Below are positions 42,834 through 55,620 of a stretch of 64,000 nt of DNA, one piece after another; within the stretch, counting starts at the first letter, position 1, and each line of letters opens with the position of its first letter. The notes under the pieces are model-generated. The model saw nothing but the letters and a program-made list of their open reading frames with translations. It was not told where the DNA came from and ran no database searches. A program made the position numbers and the translations under genes. The stretch is from Hippasteria phrygiana (taxonomy: Eukaryota > Echinodermata > Asteroidea > Valvatida > Goniasteridae), in assembly GCA_037893225.1 (NCBI GenBank), contig JAZGUH010000058.1, positions 62,001 through 126,000 of the forward strand, in the 5' to 3' direction.

Positions 42834-43006
42834 GGCTGTTTCGAAAGTTTTTCGAAACAGCCCTTGTTTTCGTTAAGATTTTTTGGCTGTTTCGGAAGTT
42901 TTCCGAAACAGCCCTTGTTTTCGTTAAGATTTTTTTTGGCTGTTTCGGAAACTTTTCCGAAACAGCCCTTGTTTTCGTTAAGATTTTTTTTTTTTTCTTT
43001 TTTTTT
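42553..43006 (+). repeat. Seven hairpin/poly-T modules (GGCTGTTTCG...CGAAACAGCC)
   Basis: Hairpins start at 42554, 42625, 42690, 42757, 42834, 42885 and 42938. Each has stem GGCTGTTTCG/CGAAACAGCC, then CTTGTTTTCGTTAAGA, then a T-rich run of variable length, mostly about 15-35 bases. Single copies also occur at 50664 and 58365, just after unit ends. Long phenylalanine-rich frames over the T runs are not genes. Confidence 0.92.
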
Positions 43007-43139
43007 GGCTTTTCCGACAATCCGTCGGAAAAGGCTTTGTTTTTGTTCTGATTTTTGGCTTTTCCGACAATCCGTCGGAAAAGGCTTTGTTTTTGTTCTG
43101 ATTTTTTTTTTTTTATTTCTTCTTCTTCTTCTTCTTCTT
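43007..43139 (+). repeat. Two hairpins of a second type and a (TTC)n run
   Basis: At 43007 and 43057 is GGCTTTTCCGAC, a short loop, then GTCGGAAAAG, followed by GCTTTGTTTTTGTTCTGA and Ts. A TTC microsatellite follows at about 43116-43139. The partner word GGAAAAGCC occurs at the ends of units 1 and 2, so this may be the left end belonging to that unit type. Confidence 0.85.
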
Positions 43140-45654
43140 ACTTTAGTTCTATCCTAAATCCCATAGACTTTGTACACGAATTTTATGACAGCCACTTTGG
43201 TCACTAAACAATCTCAGATCTTAATTAAACTTAACACAAACATAGACCCGAACCTGAAATTGTATGCCGAAGAGTGACGTCATGATGACGTCATCACGTG
43301 ATTTTTTATGATTTTTTGAATTTTGAAAATCGTAACATTCTTTTCAATATATCTAGCGAACAAAACAAGATATTTTCAAAATTCTTTTTGTTATAGCTTT
43401 GGTATGTCTCAAAGATATGCCCTAAAAAGCGAAAATTGTGTGACGTCATGATGACGTCATCAAAAATTAGTTTTTTTTTAAACGCATGTAAGTGTCAATT
43501 CGATTACAAAAATGTATACATTGAATTTTTCTGTACCTAATTCAAAAATTTCATGATCGTGGCTCACTCAAGTAAGAAATAACAGCCATTTCAAAATTTG
43601 GACCAAATTCAATATAACACAAAGGAATTCTGGGACGGGCAGATAACCATGGGTATTATGTGCTTGCTGTTTATAAAAGGGGTTGATTTCTAGTCTTTTT
43701 TTAAGTCGCTGAATTTTTGAAGTTTTAAAATCGTAACATTCTTTTCAATATATCTAGCGAACAAAACAAGATATTTTCAAAATTCTTTTTGTTATAGCTT
43801 TGGTATGTCTCAAAGATATGCCCTAAAAAGCGAAAATTGTGTGACGTCATGATGACGTCATCCAAACATTTTTTTTTTTTAAACGAATGTAAGTGTCAAT
43901 TCGATTACAAAAATGTATACATTGAATTTTTCTGTACCTAATTCCAAAATTTCATGATCGTGGCTAACCCAAGTAAGAAATAGCAGCCATTTCAAAATTT
44001 AGACCAAATTCAATATAACACAAAGGAATTCTGGGAAGGGCAGATAACCATGGCTTAAAAGTGCATGCTGTTTATAAAAAGAATTGATTTGTAGTCTTTT
44101 TTCAAGTCGCTGAATTTCTAAATTGTTTAAATCATAACATTCTTTTCAATATATCTAGCGAACAAAACAAGATATTTTCAAAATTCTTTTTGTTATAGCT
44201 TTGGTATGTTTCAAATATATGCCCTAAAAAGCGAAAATTGTGTGACGTCATGATGACGTAATAAAATAAATCTGTTTTCAAGTCGCTAGAATAGTGCCCA
44301 TAGCATTGTAAACGTTTTCTTTCTTACCGGCCACTTTGGCTACTTTTAAACTTGGCAGACACTTACCCCAACTGCTCACAATGTGTGCCGACCTTTTACG
44401 TCATGATGACGTCATCACATGTCACGTGACGTCATCTTAAAGATGATTTTTCAAGGGCCCATATCTAGAGAGCCGTAGGTCCGATTGCCTTTAAACCCGG
44501 TATGTTGGTAGACCACCACGTGTTATAGATGAAAATTTACGTGACGTCATGATGACGTCATCATACGATTTTATAGTAATTTTAATGTTTTTGAACATTA
44601 AAGTTTCTTAAAGCCATATCTCATGAACAGAACATGCTAAATCAAAAATTCTTTTTGGAATAGCTTTGTTAGCTCCTATATTCTTTCACATAAATGGGAA
44701 AATGTGTGACGTCATCATGACGTCATCAAAAATGTTCTTTTTTGAAACACATATAAGGGTACGTTCGATCGTCATAAAAATTGCTGGGTAGGTAGATAAT
44801 GTTACTAGCATGTAAAATCCAAAGTGACGTCATGATGACGTCATCGGCTGATTTTCTATGAAATTTTTAGTTCTATCCCAAATCCCATAGACTTTGTAGA
44901 CGAATTTTGTAAGTGGCACTTTGGTCACTAAACAACCTCAGATGTTAATCAGGCTTAACACAAACAAAGACCCTAAGCTGAAAATGTATGCCGAAACGTG
45001 ACGTCATGATGACGTCATCACGTGTCACGTGACGTCATCCTAAACGTGCATTTTTCAAGGGCCCATATCTAGAGAACCGTATGTCCGATTGCCTTTAAAC
45101 CTGGTATGTTGGTGGGCCACCACGTGTTATAGATGAAAATTGAGGTGACGTCATGATGACGTCACCATACGATTTTATAGTAATTTTAAAGTTTTTGAAC
45201 CGTAAAAGTTTCTTAAAGCCATATCTCATCAACAGAACATGCTAAATTCCAAATTCTTTTTGGAATAGCTTTGTTAGCTCCTATATTCTTTCACGTAAAT
45301 GTGAAAATGTGTGACGTCATCATGACGTCATCAAAATGTTTTTTTTAATAACATATATAAGAATAGGTCTGAGTATCATAAAAAATTGTGGGAAGGTAGA
45401 TAGTGCCAGTAGAATGTAACATCCGAAGTGAAGTCATGATGACGTCATCGGATAATTGTCTATGAATGTTTTAGTTCTATCCAAAATCCCATAGACTTTG
45501 TACACGAATTTTGTACAAGCCACTTTACTCACTATAAACATCAGATCTTAATCAAACTTAACACAAACATAGAACGTAACCTGAAGTTTTAGGGTGGAAA
45601 ACAAAAAAAGAGGAAAAGCCTTGTGTTCTGTTTCAAACAGACACAAACCTCTAG
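43140..45654 (+). repeat. Array unit 1
   Basis: About 2.5 kb. It contains three ~401-bp subrepeats (TGACGTCA words at 43441, 43842 and 44243), followed by a two-copy ~600-bp module. It ends in a hairpin TTGTGTTCTGTTTC/AAACAGACACAA and CCTCTAG (CTAG 45651-45654). It is nearly identical to unit 2. Confidence 0.88.
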
Positions 45655-48204
45655 TTTTTTTTTTATTTCTTCTTCTTCTTCTTCTTACTTTAGTTCTATC
45701 CTAAATCCCATAGACTTTGTACACGAATTTTATGACAGCCACTTTGGTCACTAAACAATCTCAGATCTTAATTAAACTTAACACAAACATAGACCCGAAC
45801 CTGAAATTGTATGCCGAAGAGTGACGTCATGATGACGTCATCACGTGATTTTTTATGATTTTTTGAATTTTGAAAATCGTAACATTCTTTTCAATATATC
45901 TAGCGAACAAAACAAGATATTTTCAAAATTCTTTTTGTTATAGCTTTGGTATGTCTCAAAGATATGCCCTAAAAAGCGAAAATTGTGTGACGTCATGATG
46001 ACGTCATCAAAAATTAGTTTTTTTTTAAACGCATGTAAGTGTCAATTCGATTACAAAAATGTATACATTGAATTTTTCTGTACCTAATTCCAAAATTTCA
46101 TGATCGTGGCTCACTCAAGTAAGAAATAACAGCCATTTCAAAATTTGGACCAAATTCAATATAACACAAAGGAATTCTGGGAAGGGCAGATAACCATGGG
46201 TATTATGTGCTTGCTGTTTATAAAAGGGGTTGATTTCTAGTCTTTTTTTAAGTCGCTGAATTTTTGAAGTTTTAATATCGTAACATTCTTTTCAATATAT
46301 CTAGCGAACAAAACAAGATATTTTCAAAATTCTTTTTGTTATAGCTTTGGTATGTCTCAAAGATATGCCCTAAAAAGCGAAAATTGTGTGACGTCATGAT
46401 GACGTCATCCAAACATTTTTTTTTTTTTTACGAATGTAAGTGTCAATTCGATGACAAAAATGTATACATTGAATTTTTCTGTACCTAATTCCAAAATTTC
46501 ATGATCGTGGCTAACCCAAGTAAGAAATAGCAGCCATTTCAAAATTTAGACCAAATTCAATATAACACAAAGGAATTCTGGGAAGGGCAGATAACCATGG
46601 CTTAAAAGTGCATGCTGTTTATAAAAAGAATTGATTTGTAGTCTTTTTTCAAGTCGCTGAATTTCTAAATTGTTTAAATCGTAACATTCTTTTCAATATA
46701 TCTAGCGAACAAAACAAGATATTTTCAAAATTCTTTTTGTTATAGCTTTGGTATGTTTCAAAGATATGCCCTAAAAAGCGAAAATTGTGTGACGTCATGA
46801 TGACGTAATAAAATAAATCTGTTTTCAAGTCGCTAGAATAGTGCCCATAGCATTGTAAACGTTTTCTTTCTTACCGGCCACTTTGGCTACTTTTAAACTT
46901 GGCAGACACTTACCCCAACTGCTCACAATGTGTGCCGACCTTTTACGTCATGATGACGTCATCACATGTCACGTGACGTCATCTTAAAGATGATTTTTCA
47001 AGGGCCCATATCTAGAGAGCCGTAGGTCCGATTGCCTTTAAACCCGGTATGTTGGTAGACCACCACGTGTTATAGATGAAAATTTACGTGACGTCATGAT
47101 GACGTCATCATACGATTTTATAGTAATTTTAATGTTTTTGAACATTAAAGTTTCTTAAAGCCATATCTCATGAACAGAACATGCTAAATCAAAAATTCTT
47201 TTTGGAATAGCTTTGTTAGCTCCTATATTCTTTCACATAAATGGGAAAATGTGTGACGTCATCATGACGTCATCAAAAATGTTCTTTTTTGAAACACATA
47301 TAAGGGTACGTTCGATCGTCATAAAAATTGCTGGGTAGGTAGATAATGTTACTAGCATGTAAAATCCAAAGTGACGTCATGATGACGTCATCGGCTGATT
47401 TTCTATGAAATTTTTAGTTCTATCCCAAATCCCATAGACTTTGTAGACGAATTTTGTAAGTGGCACTTTGGTCACTAAACAACCTCAGATCTTAATCAGG
47501 CTTAACACAAACAAAGACCCTAAGCTGAAAATGTATGCCGAAACGTGACGTCATGATGACGTCATCACGTGTCACGTGACGTCATCCTAAACGTGCATTT
47601 TTCAAGGGCCCATATCTAGAGAACCGTATGTCCGATTGCCTTTAAACCTGGTATGTTGGTGGGCCACCACGTGTTATAGATGAAAATTGAGGTGACGTCA
47701 TGATGACGTCACCATACGATTTTATAGTAATTTTAAAGTTTTTGAACCGTGAAAGTTTCTTAAAGCCATATCTCATCAACAGAACATGCTAAATTCAAAA
47801 TTCTTTTTGGAATAGCTTTGTTAGCTCCTATATTCTTTCACGTAAATGTGAAAATGTGTGACGTCATCATGACGTCATCAAAATGTGTTTTTTTAATAAC
47901 ATATATAAGAATAGGTCTGAGTATCATAAAAATTTGTGGGAAGGTAGATATAGTGCCAGTAGAATGTAACATCCGAAGTGAAGTCATGATGACGTCATCG
48001 GCTAATTGTCTATGAATGTTTCAGTTCTATCCAAAATCCCATAGACTTTGCACACGAATTTTGTACAAGCCACTTTACTCACTATAAACATCAGATCTTA
48101 ATCAAACTTAACACAAACATAGAACGTAACTTGAAGTTTTAGGGTGGAAAACAAAAAAAGAGGAAAAGCCTTGTGTTCTGTTTCAAACAGACACAAACCT
48201 CTAG
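45655..48204 (+). repeat. Array unit 2 (recent tandem copy of unit 1)
   Basis: Matching words lie 2547-2550 bases downstream of those in unit 1 through the whole unit, with only scattered single-base differences and a few indels. It ends CCTCTAG (CTAG 48201-48204) followed by Ts. Confidence 0.9.
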
Positions 48205-50637
48205 TTTTTTTTTTTTTTTCTTTTTCAGACTTTTGCCCATAGCGTTTGTACACGATTTCTTTCTGCCAGGGACTTTGGCTACTTTTATGCAGCCGATTGC
48301 CTTTAAACTTAACAGACACTTAGACCAACTACTCAGGATGCATGCCGAACTTTTACGTCATGATGACGTCATCACGTGATTTTTTATGAATTTTTGAATT
48401 TTGAAAATCGTAACATTCATTAAATTATATCTAGCGAACAAAACAAGATATTTTCAAAATTCTTTTTCTTATAGCTTTGGTATGTCTCAAAGATATGCCC
48501 TAAATTGCGAAAATTGTGTGACGTCATGATGACGTCATCAAAAATATGTTTTTTTTTTAACGCATGTAAGGGTCAATCCGATTACAAAAATGTATACATT
48601 GTATTTTGCTGTACCCAATTCCAAAATTTCATGATCGTGGCTCACTCAAGTAAGAAATGACAGCCATTTCAAAATTTAGACCAAATTCAATATAACACAA
48701 AGGAATTCTGGGACGGGCTGATAACCATGGCTATTATGAGCTTGCTGTTTATAAAAGGGGTTGATTTCTAGTCTTTTTTCAAGTCGCTGAATTTTTGAAG
48801 TTTTAAAATCGTAACATTCTTTTCAATATATCTAGCGAACAAAACAAGATATTTTCAAAATTATTTTTGTTACAGCTTTGATATGTCTCAAAGATATGCC
48901 CTAAATGGCGAAAATTGTGTGACGTCATGATGACGTCATCAACAATATTTTTTTTTTTAAACGCATGTAAGGGTCAATCTGATTACAAAAATGTATACAT
49001 TGAATTTTCCTGTACCTAATTCCAAAATTTCGTGATCGTGGCTCACTCAAGTAAGAAATAGGAGCCATTTCAAAATGTAGACCAAATTCAATATAACACA
49101 AAGGAATTCTGGGAAGGGCTGATAACCATGGCTTAAATGTGCATGCTGTTTATAAAAAGGGTTGATTTGTAGTCTTTTTTCAAGTCGCTGAATTCTTGAA
49201 GTTTTATAATCGTAACATTCTTTTCACTATATCTAGCGAACAAAACAAGATATTTTCAAAATTCTTTTTGTTATAGCTTTGGTATGTCTCAAAGATATGC
49301 CCTAAAAAGCGAAAATTGTGTGACGTCATGATGACGTCATAAAAAAATTCTTTTTTCAAGTCGATAGAATATTGCCCATAGCATTTGTAAACGTTTACTT
49401 TCTTACCGGCCACATTGGCTACTTTTAAACTTGGCAGACACTTACCCCAACTGCTCACAATGTGTGCCGAACTTTTACGTCCTGATGACGTCATCACATG
49501 TCACGTGACGTCATCTTAAAGGGGCATTTTTCGAAGCCATATATCTACAAAAGTACAAGTCCGATTCAGTTGGAACGTAAGGTATGCCACCTGGTGTTAT
49601 AGATGAAAATTGACATGACGTTATGATCAAGTCATAACATGTCACGTGGTGTCATCTTAAAGGGGCACTCGCTAGATTATTGCCTATAGCATTTGTACAC
49701 GTTTTCTTTCTTACCGGCACTTTGGGTACTTTTAAACTTGGCAGACACTTAGACTAACTGCTCACAATGTGTGCCGAACTTTTACCTCTTGATGACGTCA
49801 TGACATGCCACGTGACGTCATCTTAAAGGGGCAGTTTTTGAAGCCATATATCTACAAAAGTACAAATTCGATTAAGTTGAAAGTAATATCTAGGTAGCCC
49901 AGTAGGTTTATAGCTGAAAATTGACATGACATTATCATGATGTCATCACATGTCACGTGACGTCATCTTAAAGGGGCAGTTTTTGAAGCCATATCTACAA
50001 AAGTACAAGCTCGATTAAGTTGAAATGTAATATCTAAGTAGGCCAGCAGGTTTATAGATGAAAATTGACATGACGTTATGATGACTTCATCACATGTCAC
50101 CTGACGTCATCTTAAAGGGGCAGTTTTTGAAGCCACATATAAACAAAAGTACAAGTTCGATTAAGTTGAAATGTAATATCCAGGCAGATCTGCAGGTTCA
50201 TAGATGAAAATTGACATGACATTATGATGACTTCATCACATGTCACGTGACGTCATCTTAAAGGGGCAGTTTTTGAAGCCATCTATCTACAAAAGTACAA
50301 GTTCGATTAAGTTGAAACGTGGTATCTAACATGAATTTTAAACAATTTTTGATAATTCTTGTAATATATTTTTAGGTCATATATACACACTTAAATATAA
50401 ATGTGAAAAATGTGTGACGTCTGATGACGTAATCATGGTCATCAACTCCTTGTATGCTCACATTTCCAAAACGATTATGAATAAGCCTACGTGATTGCAT
50501 AACCTGTCGTAGACGACCATGAATGTAAAACGAGATTTTTTGATCCACCATTGAAATCTCAAAAATTAAGAATCAAACTACCAAAAACCCCCCAAACGAA
50601 ACAGCCCTGTGTTTGTCCACAAACACCAAAGCTCTAG
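48205..50637 (+). repeat. Array unit 3
   Basis: It starts with T-rich sequence and TCTTTTTCAGACTTTTGCCC. Three ~401-bp subrepeats follow (TGACGTCA at 48519, 48920, 49321), then a series of ~145-bp subrepeats marked by CTTAAAGGGGCA. It ends with the hairpin GTGTTTGTCCACAAACAC and GCTCTAG (CTAG 50634-50637). It is closest to unit 6. Confidence 0.9.
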
Positions 50638-50708
50638 TTTTTTTTTTCTTTTTTTTTTTTTTTGGCTGTTTCGTAGTTTTACGAAACAGCCCTTGTTTTC
50701 GTTAAGAT

Positions 50709-50754
<46 letters not shown>

Positions 50755-53101
50755 TCTTTTTCAGACTTTTTGCCCATAGCATTTGTACACGTTTTCTTTC
50801 TACCAGGCACTTTTGCTACTTTGATGCAGCCGATTGCCTTTAAACTTAACAGACACTTAGACCAACTGCTCAGAATGCATGCCGAACTTTTACGTCATGA
50901 TGACGTCATCACGTGATTTTTTATGAATTTTTGAAATTTGAAAATCGTAACATTCATTAAATTATATCTAGCGAACAAAACAAGATATTTTCAAAATTCT
51001 TTTTGTTATAGCTTTGGTATGTCTCAAAGATATGCCCTAAAAAGCGAAAATTGTTTGACGTCATGATGACGTCATCAAAAATATGTTTTTTTGTAAACGC
51101 ATGTAAGGGTCAATTCGATTACAAAAATGTATACATTGAATTTTCCTGTACCCAATTCCAAAATTTCATGATCGTGGCTCACTCAAGTAAGAAATGACAG
51201 CCATTTCAAAATTTAGACCAAATTCAATATAACACAAAGGAATTCTGGGACGGGCAGATAACCATGGCTATTATGTGCTTGCTGTTTATAAAAGGGGTTG
51301 ATTTCTAGTCTTTTTTCAAGTCGCTGAATTTTTGAAGTATTAAAATCGTAACATTCTTTTCAATATATCTAGCGAACAAAACAAGATATTTTAAAAATTC
51401 TTTTTGTTATAGCTTTGGTATGTCTCAAAGATATGCCCTAAAAGGCGAAAATTGTGTGACGTCATGATGACGTCATCAACAATATTTTTTTTTTTTTTTA
51501 CGCATGTAAGGGTCAATCCGATTACAAAAATAAATACATTGAATTTTTCTGTACGTAATTCCAAAATTTCGTGATCGTGGCTCACTCAAGTAAGAAATAG
51601 GAGCCATTTCAAAATGTAGACCAAATTCAATATAACACAAAGGAATTATGGGACGGGCAGATAACCATGGCTATTATGTGCTTGATGTTTATAAAAGGGG
51701 TTGATTTCTAGTCTTTTTTCAAGTCGCTGAATTTTTGAAGTATTAAAATCGTAACATTCTTTTCAATATATCTAGCGAACAAAACAAGATATTTTCAAAA
51801 TTCTTTTTGTTATAGCTTTGGTATGTCTCAAAGATATGCCCTAAAAGGCGAAAATTGTGTGACGTCATGATGACGTCATCAACAATTCTTTTTTTTTAAA
51901 CGCATGTAAGGGTCAATCCGATTACAAAAATGTATACATTGAATTTTTCTGTACGTAATTCCAAAATTTCATGGTCGTGGCTCACTCAAGTAAGAAATAG
52001 GAACCATTTCAAAATTTAGACCAAATTCAATATAACACAAAGGAATTCTGGGAAGGGCAGATAACCATGGCTTAAATGAGCATGCTGTTTATAAAAAGGG
52101 TTGATTTGTAGTCTTTTTTCAAGTCGCTGAATTTTAAATTTTTGGAATCGTAACATTCTTTTCAATATATCTAGCGAACAAAACAAGATATTTTCAAAAT
52201 TCTTTTTGTTATAGCTTTGGTATGTCTCAAAGATATGCCCTAAAAAGCGAAAATTGTGTGACGTCATGATGACGTCATAAAAAAAAATCTTTTTTCAAGT
52301 CGCTAGAATATTGCCCATAGCATTTGTAAACTTTTTCTTTCTTACCGGCCACTTTGGATACTTTTAAACTTAGCAGACACTTACTCCAACTGCTCACAAT
52401 GTGTGCCGAACATTTACGTCATGATGACATCATCACATGTCACGTGACGTAAAGGGGCATTTTTCGAAACCATATATCTACAAAAGTACAAGTCCGATTA
52501 AGTTGGAACGTAATATCTAGGTATGCCACCGGGTGTTATAGATGAACATTGACATGACGTTATGACCAAGTCATAACATGTCACGTGGTGTCATCTTAAA
52601 GGGGCACTCGCTAGATTATTGCCCATAGCATTTGTAAACATTTTCTTTCTTACCGGCCAGTTTGGCTACTTTTAAACTTGGCAGACACTTACCCCAACTG
52701 CTCAGAATGTGTGCCTAACTTTTACGTCATGATGACGTCATCACATGTCACGTGACGTCATCTTAAAGGGGCATTTTTCGAAGCCATATATCTACAAATG
52801 TACAAGTCCGATTCAGTTGAAACACACCATTTAGGTATGCCACCCGGTGTCATAGATGAAAATTGACATGACGTTATGTGATGTCATCTTAAAGGGGCAT
52901 TCGCTAGGCTATTTCCCATAGCATTTGTACACGATTCCTTTTTTTAAACCAATCCTTCACACATCCAATAACAACATCTTCATCCCTCCGTCATTGTTAA
53001 CTAACAAACAACTTTAAATATTGCATACACATTTGACATCCAAACTAACAATAAAAAAATTCGAAACAGCCCTGTGTTTGTCCACAAACACTTGCCTCTA
53101 G
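50638..53101 (+). repeat. Array unit 4
   Basis: It begins with a GGCTGTTTCG hairpin at 50664 and a long T run, then TTTTTCAGACTTTTTGCCC. It has four ~401-bp subrepeats and fewer 145-bp subrepeats. It ends GTGTTTGTCCACAAACAC and CCTCTAG (CTAG 53098-53101). Confidence 0.9.
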
Positions 53102-55620
53102 TTTTTTTTTTTTTTTCTTTTTCAGACTTTTGCCCATAGCGTTTGTACACGATTTCTTTCTGCCAGGGACTTTGGCTACTTTTATGCAGCCGATTGCCTT
53201 TAAACTTAACAGACACTTAGACCAACTGCTCAGCATGCATGCCGAACTTTTACGTCATGATGACGTCATCACGTGATTTTTTATGAATTTTTGAATTTTG
53301 AAAATCGTAACATTCATTAAATTATATCTAGCGAACAAAACAAGATATTTTCAAAATTCTTTTTCTTATAGCTTTGGTATGTCTCAAAGATATGCCCTAA
53401 ATTGCGAAAATTGTGTGACGTCATGATGACGTCATCAAAAATATGTTTTTTTGTAAACGCATGTAAGGGTCAATCCGATTACAAAAATGTATACATTGAA
53501 TTTTCCTGTACCTAATTCCAAAATTTCATGATCGTGGCTCACTCAAGTATGAAATAGGAGCCATTTCAAAATTTAGACCAAATTCAATATAACACAAAGG
53601 AATTCTGGGAAGGGCTGATAACCATGGGTATTATGTGCTTGCTGTTTATAAAAGGGGTTGATTTCTAGTCTTTTTTCAAGTCGCTAAATTTTTGAAGTAT
53701 TAAAATCGTAACATTCTTTTCAATATATCTAGCGAACAAAACAAGATATTTTCAAAATTATTTTTGTTACAGCTTTGGTATGTCTCAAAGATATGCCCTA
53801 AAAAGCGAAAATTGTGTGACGTCATGATGACGTCATCAACAAATCTTTTTTTTTTAAACGCATGTAAGGGTCAATCCGATTACAAAAATGTATTCGTTGA
53901 ATTTTCCTGTACCTAATTCCAAAATTTCATGATCGTGGCTCACTCAAGTATGAAATAGGAGCCATTTCAAAATGTAGACCAAATTCAATATAACACAAAG
54001 GAATTCTGGGAAGGGCTGATAACCATGGGTATTATGTGCTTGCTGTTTATAAAAGGGATTGATTTCTAGTCTTTTTTCAAGTCGCTAAATTTTTGAAGTT
54101 TTAGAATCGTAACATTCTTTTCAATATATCTAGCGAACAAAACAAGATATTTTCAAAATTCTTTTTGTTATAGCTTTGGTATGTCTCAAAGATATGCCAT
54201 AAAAAGCGCAAATTGTGTGACGTCATGATGACGTCATAAAAAAAATTATTTTTTCAAGTCGCTAGAATATTGCACATAGCATTTGTAAACGTTTTCTTTC
54301 TTACCGGCCACTTTGGCTACTTTTAAACTTGGCAGACACTTACACCAACTGCTAACAATGTGTGCCGAACTTTTACGTCATGATGACGTCATCACATGTC
54401 ACGTGACGTCATCTTAAAGGGGCATTTTTCGAAGCCATATATCTACAAAAGTACAAGTCCGATTAAGTTGGAACGTAATATCTAGGTATGCCACCGGGTG
54501 TTATAGATAAACATGGACATAACGTTATGATCAAGTCATAACATGTCACGTGGTGTCATCTTAAAGGGGCACTTGCTAGATTATTGCCCATAGCATTTTT
54601 AAACGTTTACTTTCTTACCGGCCACTTTGGCTACTTTTAAACTTGGTAGACACTTACCCCAACTGCTCACAATGTGTGCCAAACTTTTACGTCATGATGA
54701 TGTCATCACATGTCACGTGACGTCATATTAAATGGGCATTTTTTCAAAGCTATATATCTACAAAAGTACAAGTCCGATTAAGTTGAAAAGTAATATCCAG
54801 GTAGCCTAGTAGGTTTATAGATGAAAATTGACATTACGTTATGATGACATCATCACATGTTACGTGACGTCATCTTAAAGGGGCAGTTTTTGAATCCATA
54901 TATATTAAGAAGTACATGTCTGATTAAGTTGAAAAGTAATATCTAGGTTGCCCAATAGGTTTATAGATGAAAATTTACATGACATTATTATGATGTCATC
55001 ACATGTTACATGACGTCATCTTAAAGGTGCAGTTTTTGAAGCCATATATAAACAAAAGTACAAGTCCGATTAAGTTCAAAAGTAATATCTAGGTAGCCCA
55101 GTAGGTATTTTAAATTAAAAAAAATATGATGTCATGATTACGTCATCACTTGTTTCGTGTCATTATCTTAAAGAGGCATTTTTCGAAGCCATATATCTAC
55201 AAAAGTACAGCTCCGATTTATTTGAAATGTAATATATAGTCGGGTAGGCAAGCAGGTTTATAGATGAAAATTGACATGACGTTATGATGACGTCATCACA
55301 TGTCACGTGACGTTATCTTAAAGGGGCAGTTTTTGAAGCCATACATTGTATATCTACAAAAGTACAAGTTTGATTATTTTAAATGTAATATCTAGGTAGG
55401 TCAGCAAGTTTACAGATGAAAATTTACATTACGTTATTTTTACGTCATCACAAGTGACTATTACAAACAACTTTAATCATTTTCAAAGTCTAACAAAGAA
55501 AACTGGCAGGAGCGCGATTGTTTGACGAACTTTAATTATTGTATTCACATTTCACATCCAAACTAAAAAAAATAAAAAGCGAAACAGCCCTGTGTTTGTC
55601 CACAAACACCGTCCGTCTAG
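53102..55620 (+). repeat. Array unit 5
   Basis: It has the same start motif, three ~401-bp subrepeats and about seven ~145-bp subrepeats. It ends GTGTTTGTCCACAAACAC and CGTCTAG (CTAG 55617-55620). Confidence 0.9.

Noticed and set aside
42505..42876. Phenylalanine-rich open frame
   Set aside because: Produced by the poly-T tracts between hairpins; not a protein.
42554..43080. Hairpin + T-tract modules as bacterial intrinsic terminators or a CRISPR array
   Set aside because: The context is eukaryotic, spacers are T-rich and not unique, and the repeats vary in length. The likeness to terminators is only structural.
49204..49497. Minus-strand open frame of 97 codons, repeated at 56620-56916
   Set aside because: It is recurrent only because units 3 and 6 are duplicates. 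It runs through CRE palindromes and poly-T, has no domain, and equivalent frames in other units are broken.
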